Below are positions 8,579 through 15,659 of a stretch of 64,000 bases of DNA, piece after piece (positions within the stretch are counted from its first letter, which is position 1; each line of letters starts with the position of its first letter). The DNA lies in contig CAVUQS010000021.1 in assembly GCA_963743705.1 (NCBI GenBank), forward strand, positions 310,001-374,000, written 5' to 3'. The stretch is from PALSA-243 sp963743705. Its GTDB lineage: Bacteria; Acidobacteriota; Terriglobia; Bryobacterales; Bryobacteraceae. The position numbers and the translations under genes are program-made. Below the pieces are notes generated by a model that searched no databases, was not told where the DNA came from, and saw nothing but the letters and a program-made list of their open reading frames with translations.

Positions 8579-10351
8579 TTAGCGTCTCGCGCCCGGAAGA
8601 GCCTGCTGCTGCACTCTGAGTTGCTGCTCCGCGGCCATCAAAGCTTGCCTGGCGGGGTCGAGGTGCGGATCGAGTTGCAGCGCATGCTGGAGTTCAGGTA
8701 TCGCTTCGGCGACCTTGTTGGTCTTCAGGTAAACGATGCCGCGGTACGCATAGGTAGGAGCGAAGTTGGGGTCGAGCGTCTCGGCCGTATGCAGCGCGTC
8801 CAACGCCTCGGTCCAGCGTCCCTGCTCGCCATGTACTTTGGCGATTTGCGAATAAACGTGCGCGGTCTTCTCCAGTCGCGCGGCCTCTTCGAAGCGCGCC
8901 AGCGCGGCATCCGGCTGGCCGGCGCAATCGAGCGCGAGCCCCCAGTCTATGAGCACGTTGTAGCGCGTATAGCCATCGGGTTTATATTGCGCCGTCTTCT
9001 CGTATTCCGCTGCCGAGCGCGCGCAATCTTCCGGAGTGCCCAAATTGAAGTAGGCGTTAGCTAGCTGAAAATGATCGCGCGGTTTGTCCGGCGCTTTGGA
9101 AAGCGCATCCTGCCACAACGTCAACTCCGACGACCACACCTCGGCGCGCGCGTGCGTTCCGATGGCCGCCAACAACAAAATCGCCGCGCAGGCCCCGGTC
9201 ATGGTGGCGCGCGGCAGCTTGATGTGGCGCAGCAGTTCCGCCGCTACCAGCAGTAAGCCGAACATCGCGAAGTAGAGACGCCGCTCGGCAATCGGATCGC
9301 GAATCGGAAGAATCGAAGACGTCGGCGACATCAGCATCAGGAACGCCAGAAACCCGTAGGAAGCCAGCGGGAAGCGCTTGCGGAAGATCCAGCACGCGGC
9401 CATCAGCGCCAGCAGCACAATCAACCCTATGATCGCTCCGTGGTCGACGATGCTATGCGAAAACGGAAAATCCCAATCGGCGGTGAGCCCAAACGGAAGG
9501 AAGAACTCGCGGACATACACGAAAATGGCGCGAAATTCCGTGAACAGATACTGATACCAGGTCAGATCCTGCATGCCGAAACCGGCCGTCGTGGCGTGCA
9601 GAAGAAGCGGCAAAAAGCGGATCACGCCCGCCGCCGCGCCCAGCGCCAGCGGGACGTACAGCTTCCAATTGTCGCGAATGCCGCGGAAAGAGAAACCCGG
9701 GTTCCACCAATAGTCCGTGAGCAGCAGCAGCCCCGGCAGCACGATGGTCTGCTCTTTCGCCGCCAGCGCTCCCAAAAATAGCAGTAGCGTCAGCGCCGCC
9801 GTTGTCCACGTGACGGCGGTCTCTTTGCGATAGAGAAAGACAGTGAACGCCGCGAAGACCATCATCGAGCTCAGCGCTTCCGAGCGCCCGGCTAGATACG
9901 CCACGGCTTCGCTTTGCACCGGATGCAACAGGAACAGCAACGCGCAGAAGCCCGCCAGCGGCGTGCGCATCTCCGCTTCCACGCCTCCCCAATCCAGCAC
10001 GCGCCGCACGATGAAAAACATCAGCGCCGATGCGATGCAATGAATCACGAGGTTGACGATGTGATAGGAGTACGGATCGGCGCCTGAAATTTGCGTGTTG
10101 ATCCAATACGTGAACATCAGCAGCGGGCGCAGCCCCGTTACCCACTCGCTCAGCGGATCCGAAAAACTCGGCAGGGCGAATGGCAGCGCGCTGTCGTCGA
10201 AAAGAAACGGCCCGTGAAACGCCGGCGCGTAAGCCCAAAACACCGCGATTAAGCCGGCCGCGATCGCCGCAAACAGCGGCCAGCGTGACGGTCCTGCCGG
10301 CGCGGCGGGTTTGCGCGCAGCGCGCGCGGCTTCCGTTTTCTTAGCTTTCAT
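8579..10351 (-). CDS. Polytopic membrane protein with C-terminal TPR repeats (TMTC/GT39-like)
   Basis: 590 residues. A cytoplasmic Lys/Arg-rich N-terminus (KAKKTEAARAARKPAAP) is followed by about ten hydrophobic helices up to residue 400 and then by TPR-type helices (about 420-580, for example FQLANAYFNLG and YAYRGIVYLKTNKVAEAIPELQHALQLDP). The early loop FHGPFLFDDSALPF resembles the acidic first loop of TMTC and PMT-type GT-C enzymes, so transfer of a polyprenyl-linked sugar is plausible but not proven. Its start overlaps DUF2304 by 11 bp within the glycan operon. Confidence 0.75.
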   Translation of the reverse strand: MKAKKTEAARAARKPAAPAGPSRWPLFAAIAAGLIAVFWAYAPAFHGPFLFDDSALPFALPSFSDPLSEWVTGLRPLLMFTYWINTQISGADPYSYHIVNLVIHCIASALMFFIVRRVLDWGGVEAEMRTPLAGFCALLFLLHPVQSEAVAYLAGRSEALSSMMVFAAFTVFLYRKETAVTWTTAALTLLLFLGALAAKEQTIVLPGLLLLTDYWWNPGFSFRGIRDNWKLYVPLALGAAAGVIRFLPLLLHATTAGFGMQDLTWYQYLFTEFRAIFVYVREFFLPFGLTADWDFPFSHSIVDHGAIIGLIVLLALMAACWIFRKRFPLASYGFLAFLMLMSPTSSILPIRDPIAERRLYFAMFGLLLVAAELLRHIKLPRATMTGACAAILLLAAIGTHARAEVWSSELTLWQDALSKAPDKPRDHFQLANAYFNLGTPEDCARSAAEYEKTAQYKPDGYTRYNVLIDWGLALDCAGQPDAALARFEEAARLEKTAHVYSQIAKVHGEQGRWTEALDALHTAETLDPNFAPTYAYRGIVYLKTNKVAEAIPELQHALQLDPHLDPARQALMAAEQQLRVQQQALPGARR

Positions 10352-10712
10352 GTTGGCCCGTGGTTTGTCGGCGCAGACGGTCGATATGGAATTCGAGAAT
10401 GGCCACGCGTTGCGCCAGCGCGATATTGTCGTCGCGTAGATGCGACACGATTACCGAGTAGCGGAAGAACATAACCAGGAAGACCGAAGCGCCCACCAGA
10501 AATAGCGCCAGCGGCGGGTCGTTGCCCAGGCCGATGTTGCGCGCCGCGAATTCCATGACGTGCCGCTGCCGCGAAAGCGCCAGCAGGCCCAACGCCGCCA
10601 CCAGCCAGCTCACCGAATACTCCACGCGAATGTGCGCGCGGCGAATCGAAAACAGCACCAGCAGCAGAAGAACGATCGCGACGACGGTGGTTACGTTTAA
10701 GAGGCGGTCCAT
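10341..10712 (-). CDS. DUF2304 membrane protein
   Basis: 123 residues with three predicted transmembrane helices (TTVVAIVLLLLVLFSI, SWLVAALGLLAL, PLALFLVGASVFLVMFF) and a charged C-terminal coiled coil (SHLRDDNIALAQRVAILEFHIDRLR). This is the DUF2304 pattern; such proteins are commonly encoded beside DPM1-like glycosyltransferases and may anchor or regulate them. The gene begins directly after the stop of the upstream DPM1-like GT2 gene and overlaps the next gene by 11 bp, so it belongs to the same transcription unit. Confidence 0.85.
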   Translation of the reverse strand: MDRLLNVTTVVAIVLLLLVLFSIRRAHIRVEYSVSWLVAALGLLALSRQRHVMEFAARNIGLGNDPPLALFLVGASVFLVMFFRYSVIVSHLRDDNIALAQRVAILEFHIDRLRRQTTGQHES

Positions 10713-11456
10713 CTATCCTCCAGCGCCCGTCTCATGTTCCGGGCCCCGGCGCGGCCGGCGTTCGTACTTCAGGACGTTGACGAACACGCCCAGCAGCACA
10801 TGCGCAATATAGTAGAACGATTTCATCGCCGTGATGGTCGAGCGCCCAGCCATCCGTTTTCGCATCTTGCACGGAACTTCCAGGAAGCGGAAGCGGCGGC
10901 GCTGCAGCACCACCAACGCCTCGATTTCCGGATACTCCAGCGGGAAGCTCTGGCTGAACACTTGCAGCGCGCGCCGGTTGACGCCCACGAAACCCGATGT
11001 CGGATCGTGCACCGCCTGCCCCAGGATGGGCCGCAGCACCGCGCGAAAGAAACGGATGCCCAGGCCGCGCACAAATCCCGGGTTCCATTCATTCGCATTC
11101 ACGAAGCGCGAGCCGATGGCCATTTCGCAGCCGGAGGTCTTCAGCGCTTCGAGCATGCGCGGAATATCGGCGGCGTCGTGCTGCCCGTCGCCATCGACGC
11201 GAATCACATATTCGAAGCCCAGTTCGTACGCCAGCTTATACCCAGCCTGCACCGCGCCGCCGAGTCCCAGATGGTGCGGCAGCGGAAGCACCTCGGCGCC
11301 CGCGCGGCGCGCGGCGTTCACCGTGCCGTCGCGCGAGCAATCGTCCACCACCAGCACCGGCGCGCCGGGCACGTTGCGATGCACGTCCTCCACCACCTTG
11401 GCGATGGCGCCTTCCTCATTCAACGCCGGGATCAGGACCAGCAACTCCTTGCTCAA
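10713..11456 (-). CDS. DPM1-like glycosyltransferase family 2
   Basis: About 247 residues. Likely transfers a sugar from a nucleotide donor to polyprenyl phosphate on the cytoplasmic face of the membrane. GT-A motifs: LIPALNEEGAIAKVV, VLVVDDCSRDGT, and the metal-binding VIRVDGDGQHDAADI; the SRFVNANEW and HDPTSGFVGVNR segments are typical of dolichyl-phosphate mannosyltransferase-like enzymes. I start at the TTG at 11456, which overlaps the upstream gene's TGA (TTGA). A longer frame opens at 11612, but its first 50 residues would overlap the upstream GT2 gene and show no domain. Confidence 0.85.
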   Translation of the reverse strand: MSKELLVLIPALNEEGAIAKVVEDVHRNVPGAPVLVVDDCSRDGTVNAARRAGAEVLPLPHHLGLGGAVQAGYKLAYELGFEYVIRVDGDGQHDAADIPRMLEALKTSGCEMAIGSRFVNANEWNPGFVRGLGIRFFRAVLRPILGQAVHDPTSGFVGVNRRALQVFSQSFPLEYPEIEALVVLQRRRFRFLEVPCKMRKRMAGRSTITAMKSFYYIAHVLLGVFVNVLKYERRPRRGPEHETGAGG

Positions 11457-12463
11457 AGCGCCGCAATCCTCCGTGCGCGGATGGAATTCGTCCGCACCAG
11501 ATGCCGGAATATCGCCGGGGTGATACGCGCCTGCGCGCGAATGCGCCGGCGCTCGCGCCACAATCGTGGCAGCGCGCCCAGAAAAGCCAGATGCGCCCGC
11601 GCGATATACCAAAGCATTTTCGGACCTGCATTACCTTCGGCGCGGAAACGCGCCGCCGCCCCGCGTCCCTGCAGAATATACCAGGCGTGCCACAAATAGC
11701 GGGCGAGCGAAACCCATGGCGCGGCCAGCAGCATTCCGAGCGGGAAATTCTTCATCAATACAAACAGCCGGTTGCGTTCCACATAATAGGCCTTCAACGA
11801 CGAAGCGCGCCCGGCCGAATGGGAATAATGATGCTCCACCACGGCCTCGGGAACGTAGAGGCATTTCCAGCCCGCCCAGCGCGCGCGCAAACCCAGGTCG
11901 GTGTCCTCGCAATACAGAAAGAAGCTGCCATCGAAACCGCCGGTCTCTTCCAGCATCGCGCGGCGGTAAAGCGCGGCTGAGCCGCTCGGCAGCAACGCTT
12001 CTTCCGTCACCGGAAAATCGTCAGGCATGCGTCCATGTCCTCGCTGCTTGCTGCTTCCGTCGCGGCAGATCAGCATGCCCGCCGAATCCAACCGGTCTTC
12101 GCCGAAGAGGCGCACCTGCGACGCGCACATGCCAACATCCGGCCGCGCTTCCATCGCCTTCACCAGCGCGTCGAGCCATCCGGGAACCGGCGCTGCGTCG
12201 TCGTTGAGGCTGACTACGTACGGCGTCTGCGATGCGCGAATGCCCTGATTGATCGCCTCCCCGAAACCCTGATTGCGGACGTTCTCGATGAGCCGCGCGT
12301 TGCCGGCCGTCTGGTTAACCTTTACTAACCCGCGGCCGCTGTTATCGACGACGATTACTTCGAAATCGCGGCGGGTCTGCGATTCGAGCGCCCGGACGCA
12401 CTCCAAAAGTCGCTTATCCGCCGCCAACGTGGGAATAATCACGGAAACAAGAATGTCCGGCAA
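11453..12463 (-). CDS. Glycosyltransferase family 2 (rhamnosyltransferase-like)
   Basis: 336 residues. N-terminal GT-A domain: VSVIIPTLAADKRLLECV, FEVIVVDNSGRG, NQGFGEAINQGI, and the DxD-type VVSLNDDAAPVPGWL; then GGFDGSFFLYCEDTDLGLRARWAGW, the hallmark of WbbL/rhamnosyl-type enzymes that build O-antigen or capsule. The C-terminus has a membrane-associated helix (MLLAAPWVSLARYLWHAWYIL). It is the first gene of the minus-strand glycan operon, followed with 4 bp overlap by the DPM1-like GT2. Confidence 0.9.
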   Translation of the reverse strand: MPDILVSVIIPTLAADKRLLECVRALESQTRRDFEVIVVDNSGRGLVKVNQTAGNARLIENVRNQGFGEAINQGIRASQTPYVVSLNDDAAPVPGWLDALVKAMEARPDVGMCASQVRLFGEDRLDSAGMLICRDGSSKQRGHGRMPDDFPVTEEALLPSGSAALYRRAMLEETGGFDGSFFLYCEDTDLGLRARWAGWKCLYVPEAVVEHHYSHSAGRASSLKAYYVERNRLFVLMKNFPLGMLLAAPWVSLARYLWHAWYILQGRGAAARFRAEGNAGPKMLWYIARAHLAFLGALPRLWRERRRIRAQARITPAIFRHLVRTNSIRARRIAAL

Positions 12464-12598
12464 AGGCTTATTTTACATCGCGCAAGCGGCCAGCCGCCGG
12501 GTTGCGCATCCCGTCGCCGTTAAATCGGCCGTGCGGGCTAGACCCCGGTGTGCCGTGGTGGTAACATCCAACGTGGAGGTTACGCCTAAACCAGTACT

Positions 12599-13006
12599 AT
12601 GACCAAAAAGCTGCTTTTTGTAGTTGCGATTTTGTGCGCCCTGACATTCGCCGTAATGGCGGCCGATGTCAACGGCAAGTGGACCTATGAACAAGCCGGA
12701 CGCCAGGGTGGAAATCCGACCACGGTGACCCTGACCCTGAAAGCCGATGGCGGCACTCTGACCGGTACCGTGAGCCGTCCCGGCCGCGGCGGCCAGGGCA
12801 CGATGGACAGCCAGATTTCCGACGGCAAGGTTGACGGAAACAACGTCACCTTCAAGACCAGCCAGGATATGCGTGGCACCACCATCGTGACCACCTATAA
12901 AGGCACGTTGGATGGCGACAACCTGAAGTTGGACGTCACCCGCCCCGGCTTCAACGGCGGCGAGCCGACGACCACCAGCGTCACCGCGAAGCGCTCCACC
13001 ACCTAG
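12599..13006 (+). CDS. Small secreted beta-rich protein
   Basis: 135 residues with a signal peptide (MTKKLLFVVAILCALTFAVMA). The mature part reads as repeated beta strands: VNGKWTYEQAG, TTVTLTLKADGGTLTGTV, GNNVTFKTSQ, VTTYKGTLDGDNLKLDV. This lipocalin-like GKW...LTGTV...GTLDGDNL layout is common in short exported proteins of Acidobacteria, but the function is unknown. A strong intrinsic terminator follows 39 bp after the stop, so it is probably a single-gene unit. Confidence 0.75.
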   Translation: MTKKLLFVVAILCALTFAVMAADVNGKWTYEQAGRQGGNPTTVTLTLKADGGTLTGTVSRPGRGGQGTMDSQISDGKVDGNNVTFKTSQDMRGTTIVTTYKGTLDGDNLKLDVTRPGFNGGEPTTTSVTAKRSTT

Positions 13007-13045
13007 TTCACTAGGGTGGCGTCTAGGCGTTGCCAATGCTATACC

Positions 13046-13094
13046 GGGCGGCTTTTCCCGCGTCATGCGCGGAAAAGCCGCCCTTTGTTTTTAT
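13046..13094 (+). terminator. Rho-independent terminator
   Basis: GGGCGGCTTTTCC with a bulged C and GCG pairs with CGCGGAAAAGCCGCCC across a short loop, giving about 16 paired bases. TTTGTTTTTATT follows at once. It lies just after the secreted beta protein gene. Confidence 0.93.
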
Positions 13095-13127
13095 TCCACC
13101 GGCGCTCTTCGAGCCACATCCGGCGAG

Positions 13128-13157
13128 TTGACGGTATGGCGCCCGGAACGCTAAAGT
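13128..13157 (+). promoter_or_regulatory. Candidate sigma70 promoter of tRNA-Glu
   Basis: TTGACG at 13128-13133 and TAAAGT at 13152-13157 with an 18 bp spacer. Transcription would start about 25 bp before the tRNA, after the terminator of the preceding gene. Confidence 0.5.
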
Positions 13158-13187
13158 GGAAGAGTTCGCCTGCATCCGGCCAGCCAC

Positions 13188-13262
13188 GTCCCCATCGTCT
13201 AGCCCGGCCTAGGACATCGCCCTTTCACGGCGGTAACGGGGGTTCGAATCCCCCTGGGGACG
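13188..13262 (+). tRNA. tRNA-Glu (anticodon TTC)
   Basis: A full cloverleaf can be drawn. The acceptor stem GTCCCCA pairs with TGGGGAC, the anticodon stem TCGCC pairs with GGCGG around the loop CTTTCAC (anticodon TTC at 13224-13226), and the T arm carries GGTTCGAATCC. The discriminator base is G, and CCA is encoded at 13263-13265. The Glu identity follows from the anticodon. Confidence 0.96.
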
Positions 13263-13304
13263 CCATCAGTCTGGTTCTACTCCATACGAACACATCATCC
13301 GACC

Positions 13305-13928
13305 ATGGACTACGGACGGCCACTGATCCGCACAGTGGTTTTGAAAGCTGCACTGATGGCCACGGGGATCGCCCTCGCGCAGCCACCCGCGGCTACCGTA
13401 AAGGTCGCGACCGTATGTGAAGTACTCGGCAATGTCGATCAGTATGCCGACACCGCTGTAGCCATAATCGGGCGAATGGAACGCAGCGCCAGCCTGATCG
13501 ATCATTACGATTTCTTGTCGCAGGATCGTTGCGCGCATTCAGTCGTTACGCACGGCCATACGTGGTCGAATCAGATCGAAATCGAGACCGATTGGGAAGA
13601 GGGGATGCCCAAACCCCCGAGCGACGCGCCAACGCTAGAACGCACAGTCATCGCGGGAAAGTTATCGGCAGTCCGCAAGACGACTCCGCTGGGTTCTCAC
13701 ACCGAGCCGGGATATGGTCACGGCAAATTGACTAGGGCTGTGGCGCCGAATAAATGGGCCGTCGTTTACGGCCGAATCGTTAGATCGCCTCGCCTCAGTG
13801 AAGATTGCCGCATAAGAGGGTGCGGCGGCGATGACGCGCCGTTGATCTTAATCGCGACGCCGGAGAGTGTTCATACCTTGAAAGCGGATGGGACGCTTGT
13901 TGCCGGTGTTCCCGCAAACCGCGGATAA
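13305..13928 (+). CDS. Secreted protein of unknown function
   Basis: 207 residues; begins 40 bp after the tRNA. The N-terminus (VVLKAALMATGIALAQPP) looks like a signal peptide. The mature part opens with VCEVLGNVDQYADTAVAIIGRM, a C-E-x-L-x-N-x-x-x-Y pattern followed by a V-x-V-x-G strand that recurs in small exported proteins of this phylum and suggests an OB-type beta barrel. Two further Cys (CRIRGC) lie near the C-terminus. No named function can be given. No terminator was seen after it. Confidence 0.65.
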   Translation: MDYGRPLIRTVVLKAALMATGIALAQPPAATVKVATVCEVLGNVDQYADTAVAIIGRMERSASLIDHYDFLSQDRCAHSVVTHGHTWSNQIEIETDWEEGMPKPPSDAPTLERTVIAGKLSAVRKTTPLGSHTEPGYGHGKLTRAVAPNKWAVVYGRIVRSPRLSEDCRIRGCGGDDAPLILIATPESVHTLKADGTLVAGVPANRG

Positions 13929-14083
13929 GACCAGCCGAAGAGATCGGCGACTCGCGATGCGATCAGCGGGCTGGAGCGTTATCTCAGTTGCGACTTGCAT
14001 CCGACGCAACGTCGCGCTCGAATTGAGCCCCGATCGTTGCCGTAGGACTGCTTCGCTGGGTTTAGCGCGCCCAAAGGCGCCGC

Positions 14084-14112
14084 TTGACTGCGGTCACCCG
14101 CCATGGTATTAC
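14084..14112 (+). promoter_or_regulatory. Candidate promoter of the AbrB/PIN module
   Basis: TTGACT at 14084-14089 and TATTAC at 14107-14112, with a 17 bp spacer. The -10 lies inside the left arm of the palindrome at 14101-14136, so binding there should block RNA polymerase. Confidence 0.6.
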
Positions 14113-14136
14113 TTTCTTAGAAAAGTAATACCATGG
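14101..14136. promoter_or_regulatory. Perfect palindrome over antitoxin start codon (putative operator)
   Basis: CCATGGTATTACTTT (14101-14115) is repeated inverted as AAAGTAATACCATGG (14122-14136) across six bases. The antitoxin ATG (14133-14135) lies in the right arm and the candidate -10 in the left. AbrB/MazE-type antitoxins bind such palindromes to repress their own operon. As RNA the arms could also hide the start codon. Confidence 0.75.
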
Positions 14137-14387
14137 AATCCGCCCTCACCAGCAAAGGCCAAGCCACCATTCCGACGGCGATTCGCAAGCATCTTCATCT
14201 CAAGCCCGGCGACCGCGTGAAGTTCTTTCTTCATCCCGACGGTAGCGTGGTGCTATTGCCGGTGCGTCCCGGGTCCGCCCTGCGCGGCATATTGAAGGCC
14301 CGCAGGTCGCCGGTCACTCTTGAGGAAATGGACGAGGCTATCGCCCAAGGAGCGGCGGAATCTAACGTTCGGCCAAAGCGCCGGTGA
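14133..14387 (+). CDS. AbrB/MazE-type antitoxin
   Basis: 84 residues. The N-terminal half is a swapped-hairpin AbrB/SpoVT DNA-binding domain: SALTSKGQATIPTAIRKHL, LKPGDRVKFF and VVLLPV. The C-terminal tail (RGILKARRSPVTLEEMDEAI) should wrap the toxin. It would neutralise the PIN toxin encoded next and repress the operon through the palindrome that contains its own ATG. Its stop overlaps the toxin's GTG by 4 bp (GTGA), as is usual for toxin-antitoxin pairs. Confidence 0.88.
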   Translation: MESALTSKGQATIPTAIRKHLHLKPGDRVKFFLHPDGSVVLLPVRPGSALRGILKARRSPVTLEEMDEAIAQGAAESNVRPKRR

Positions 14388-14779
14388 TCGGGCTCGACAC
14401 GAATGTCCTCGTCCGGTACCTCGTGCAGGATGATCCTGCCCAATCGGCAAAAGCGGCCCAAGTATTCGAACACAGGTTGACAGCGCGGAATCCGGTATTC
14501 ATCAGTGTCGTAGCATTAGCTGAAACCGTCTGGGTTCTGGAGCGCAGCTACCGCTTTTCCGATACCGAAATTGCCGCGGCGATTGAGGCCATACTCCAAA
14601 CCAACCTGGTCGTAGTCGAGAATGAGCAGGAAGTCTTCACCGCGATGATCGCCCTCAAGGAAGGCAGTGGTTCCTTCGCAGATGCTTTGATTGCTGCGCT
14701 CAGCACGCGCGCCGGCTGCTCTCGCATCGTCACCTTCGATCGAAAAGCTTCGCGCTTGCCCGGTTTCGAATTGCTATAA
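14384..14779 (+). CDS. vapC: PIN-domain toxin (VapC-like ribonuclease)
   Basis: 131 residues, GTG start coupled to the antitoxin stop. PIN-domain acidic residues are all present: D5 in GLDTNVLVRYLVQDD, Glu in VALAETVWVLE, Asp in GSFADALIAAL, and Asp in IVTFDRKASRLPGF. The family cleaves RNA (tRNA or rRNA) with Mg2+, so the toxin looks intact. The target RNA is unknown. The convergent CDF transporter gene ends 3 bp away. Confidence 0.9.
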   Translation: MIGLDTNVLVRYLVQDDPAQSAKAAQVFEHRLTARNPVFISVVALAETVWVLERSYRFSDTEIAAAIEAILQTNLVVVENEQEVFTAMIALKEGSGSFADALIAALSTRAGCSRIVTFDRKASRLPGFELL

Positions 14780-14782
14780 CGA

Positions 14783-15643
14783 CTACCGCGCCGGTTCCAC
14801 GTGCACCAGCACGTCCGCCACCCAATCCAGCGTATTCAAAATCTTCGTGCGCGCCTCGTGCGCAATCTCATGCGATTGCCACACGGTCATCGCGCCGTCC
14901 ACTTCCAGGTGCAGGTCCACGTGATACTGCAACCCCGTTTTTCGGGCGAAGCATTTCTCCACCCCGCGCACCCCGGGCACCGCCGCCGCCGCCGCACGAA
15001 CCTCCGCCATTTTCGCGTCCGGCGGCATCGTGTCCATCAACTGCATCGCCGTGTCATAGGCCACCTTCACACCGACGGCTATGACGATCAAGCCCACGAT
15101 GAACCCGCCATAGCTGTCCGCATCGGCGAAGCGCTCGGGATCGCTCAGCGCCAGCCCCACCGCAATCAGCGCCGCCAAGGCTGACAGCGTGTCCATCAGG
15201 TCGTTCCACGCATCCGCAGCCAGTGAGGTGCTCTTGAGGCGGCGCGCATAGCGGAACTTGAAGATTGCGAGGACCGTCTTGGCCGCCAGCGACACAAGCA
15301 GCGCCCATACGACATAACCGGAGACCCGCGGCGCCGCCACACCCAGCCGCGCAACCGATCCGTAGCAGATCAACGCCCCCGCGGCCGAAAGCCCGAGGCC
15401 GATCAGCAGGCCGGTGAGGATTTCGATGCGGCCGTGACCGTAAGGGTGGTCCTTGTCCGGCGGTTTCGCGGCGAGCGTCAACCCCAGCAGCACGAAGCCG
15501 GAAGCGAAGACGTCGCCGGCGGATTCCAACCCGTCCGCTACCACCGACGTGGAATGCCCGTTAATACCCGCCAATAGTTTGACCAGGGCCAGCGTGCCGC
15601 TGACCATCATGCTCGCGGCTGCGACGCGCTGCCCGGTCTGCAT
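14783..15643 (-). CDS. Cation diffusion facilitator (CDF) transporter
   Basis: 286 residues from the ATG at 15643, which has GGAG upstream; a longer frame reaches 15844 but its extra residues overlap aceE and are low-complexity Arg/Ser. Six helices, then a cytoplasmic domain (VPGVRGVEKCFARKTG...YHVDLHLEVDG). In helix 2 the motif reads DGLESAGD and in helix 5 DAWNDLMD, where classical zinc CDFs have DxxHxxxD and HxxxD; the His ligands are Glu and Asn, hinting at another metal or mode. It exports divalent cations using the proton gradient. It lies 16 bp downstream of aceE. Confidence 0.87.
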   Translation of the reverse strand: MQTGQRVAAASMMVSGTLALVKLLAGINGHSTSVVADGLESAGDVFASGFVLLGLTLAAKPPDKDHPYGHGRIEILTGLLIGLGLSAAGALICYGSVARLGVAAPRVSGYVVWALLVSLAAKTVLAIFKFRYARRLKSTSLAADAWNDLMDTLSALAALIAVGLALSDPERFADADSYGGFIVGLIVIAVGVKVAYDTAMQLMDTMPPDAKMAEVRAAAAAVPGVRGVEKCFARKTGLQYHVDLHLEVDGAMTVWQSHEIAHEARTKILNTLDWVADVLVHVEPAR

Positions 15644-15659
15644 CTGAGGCTCCGGGGAG

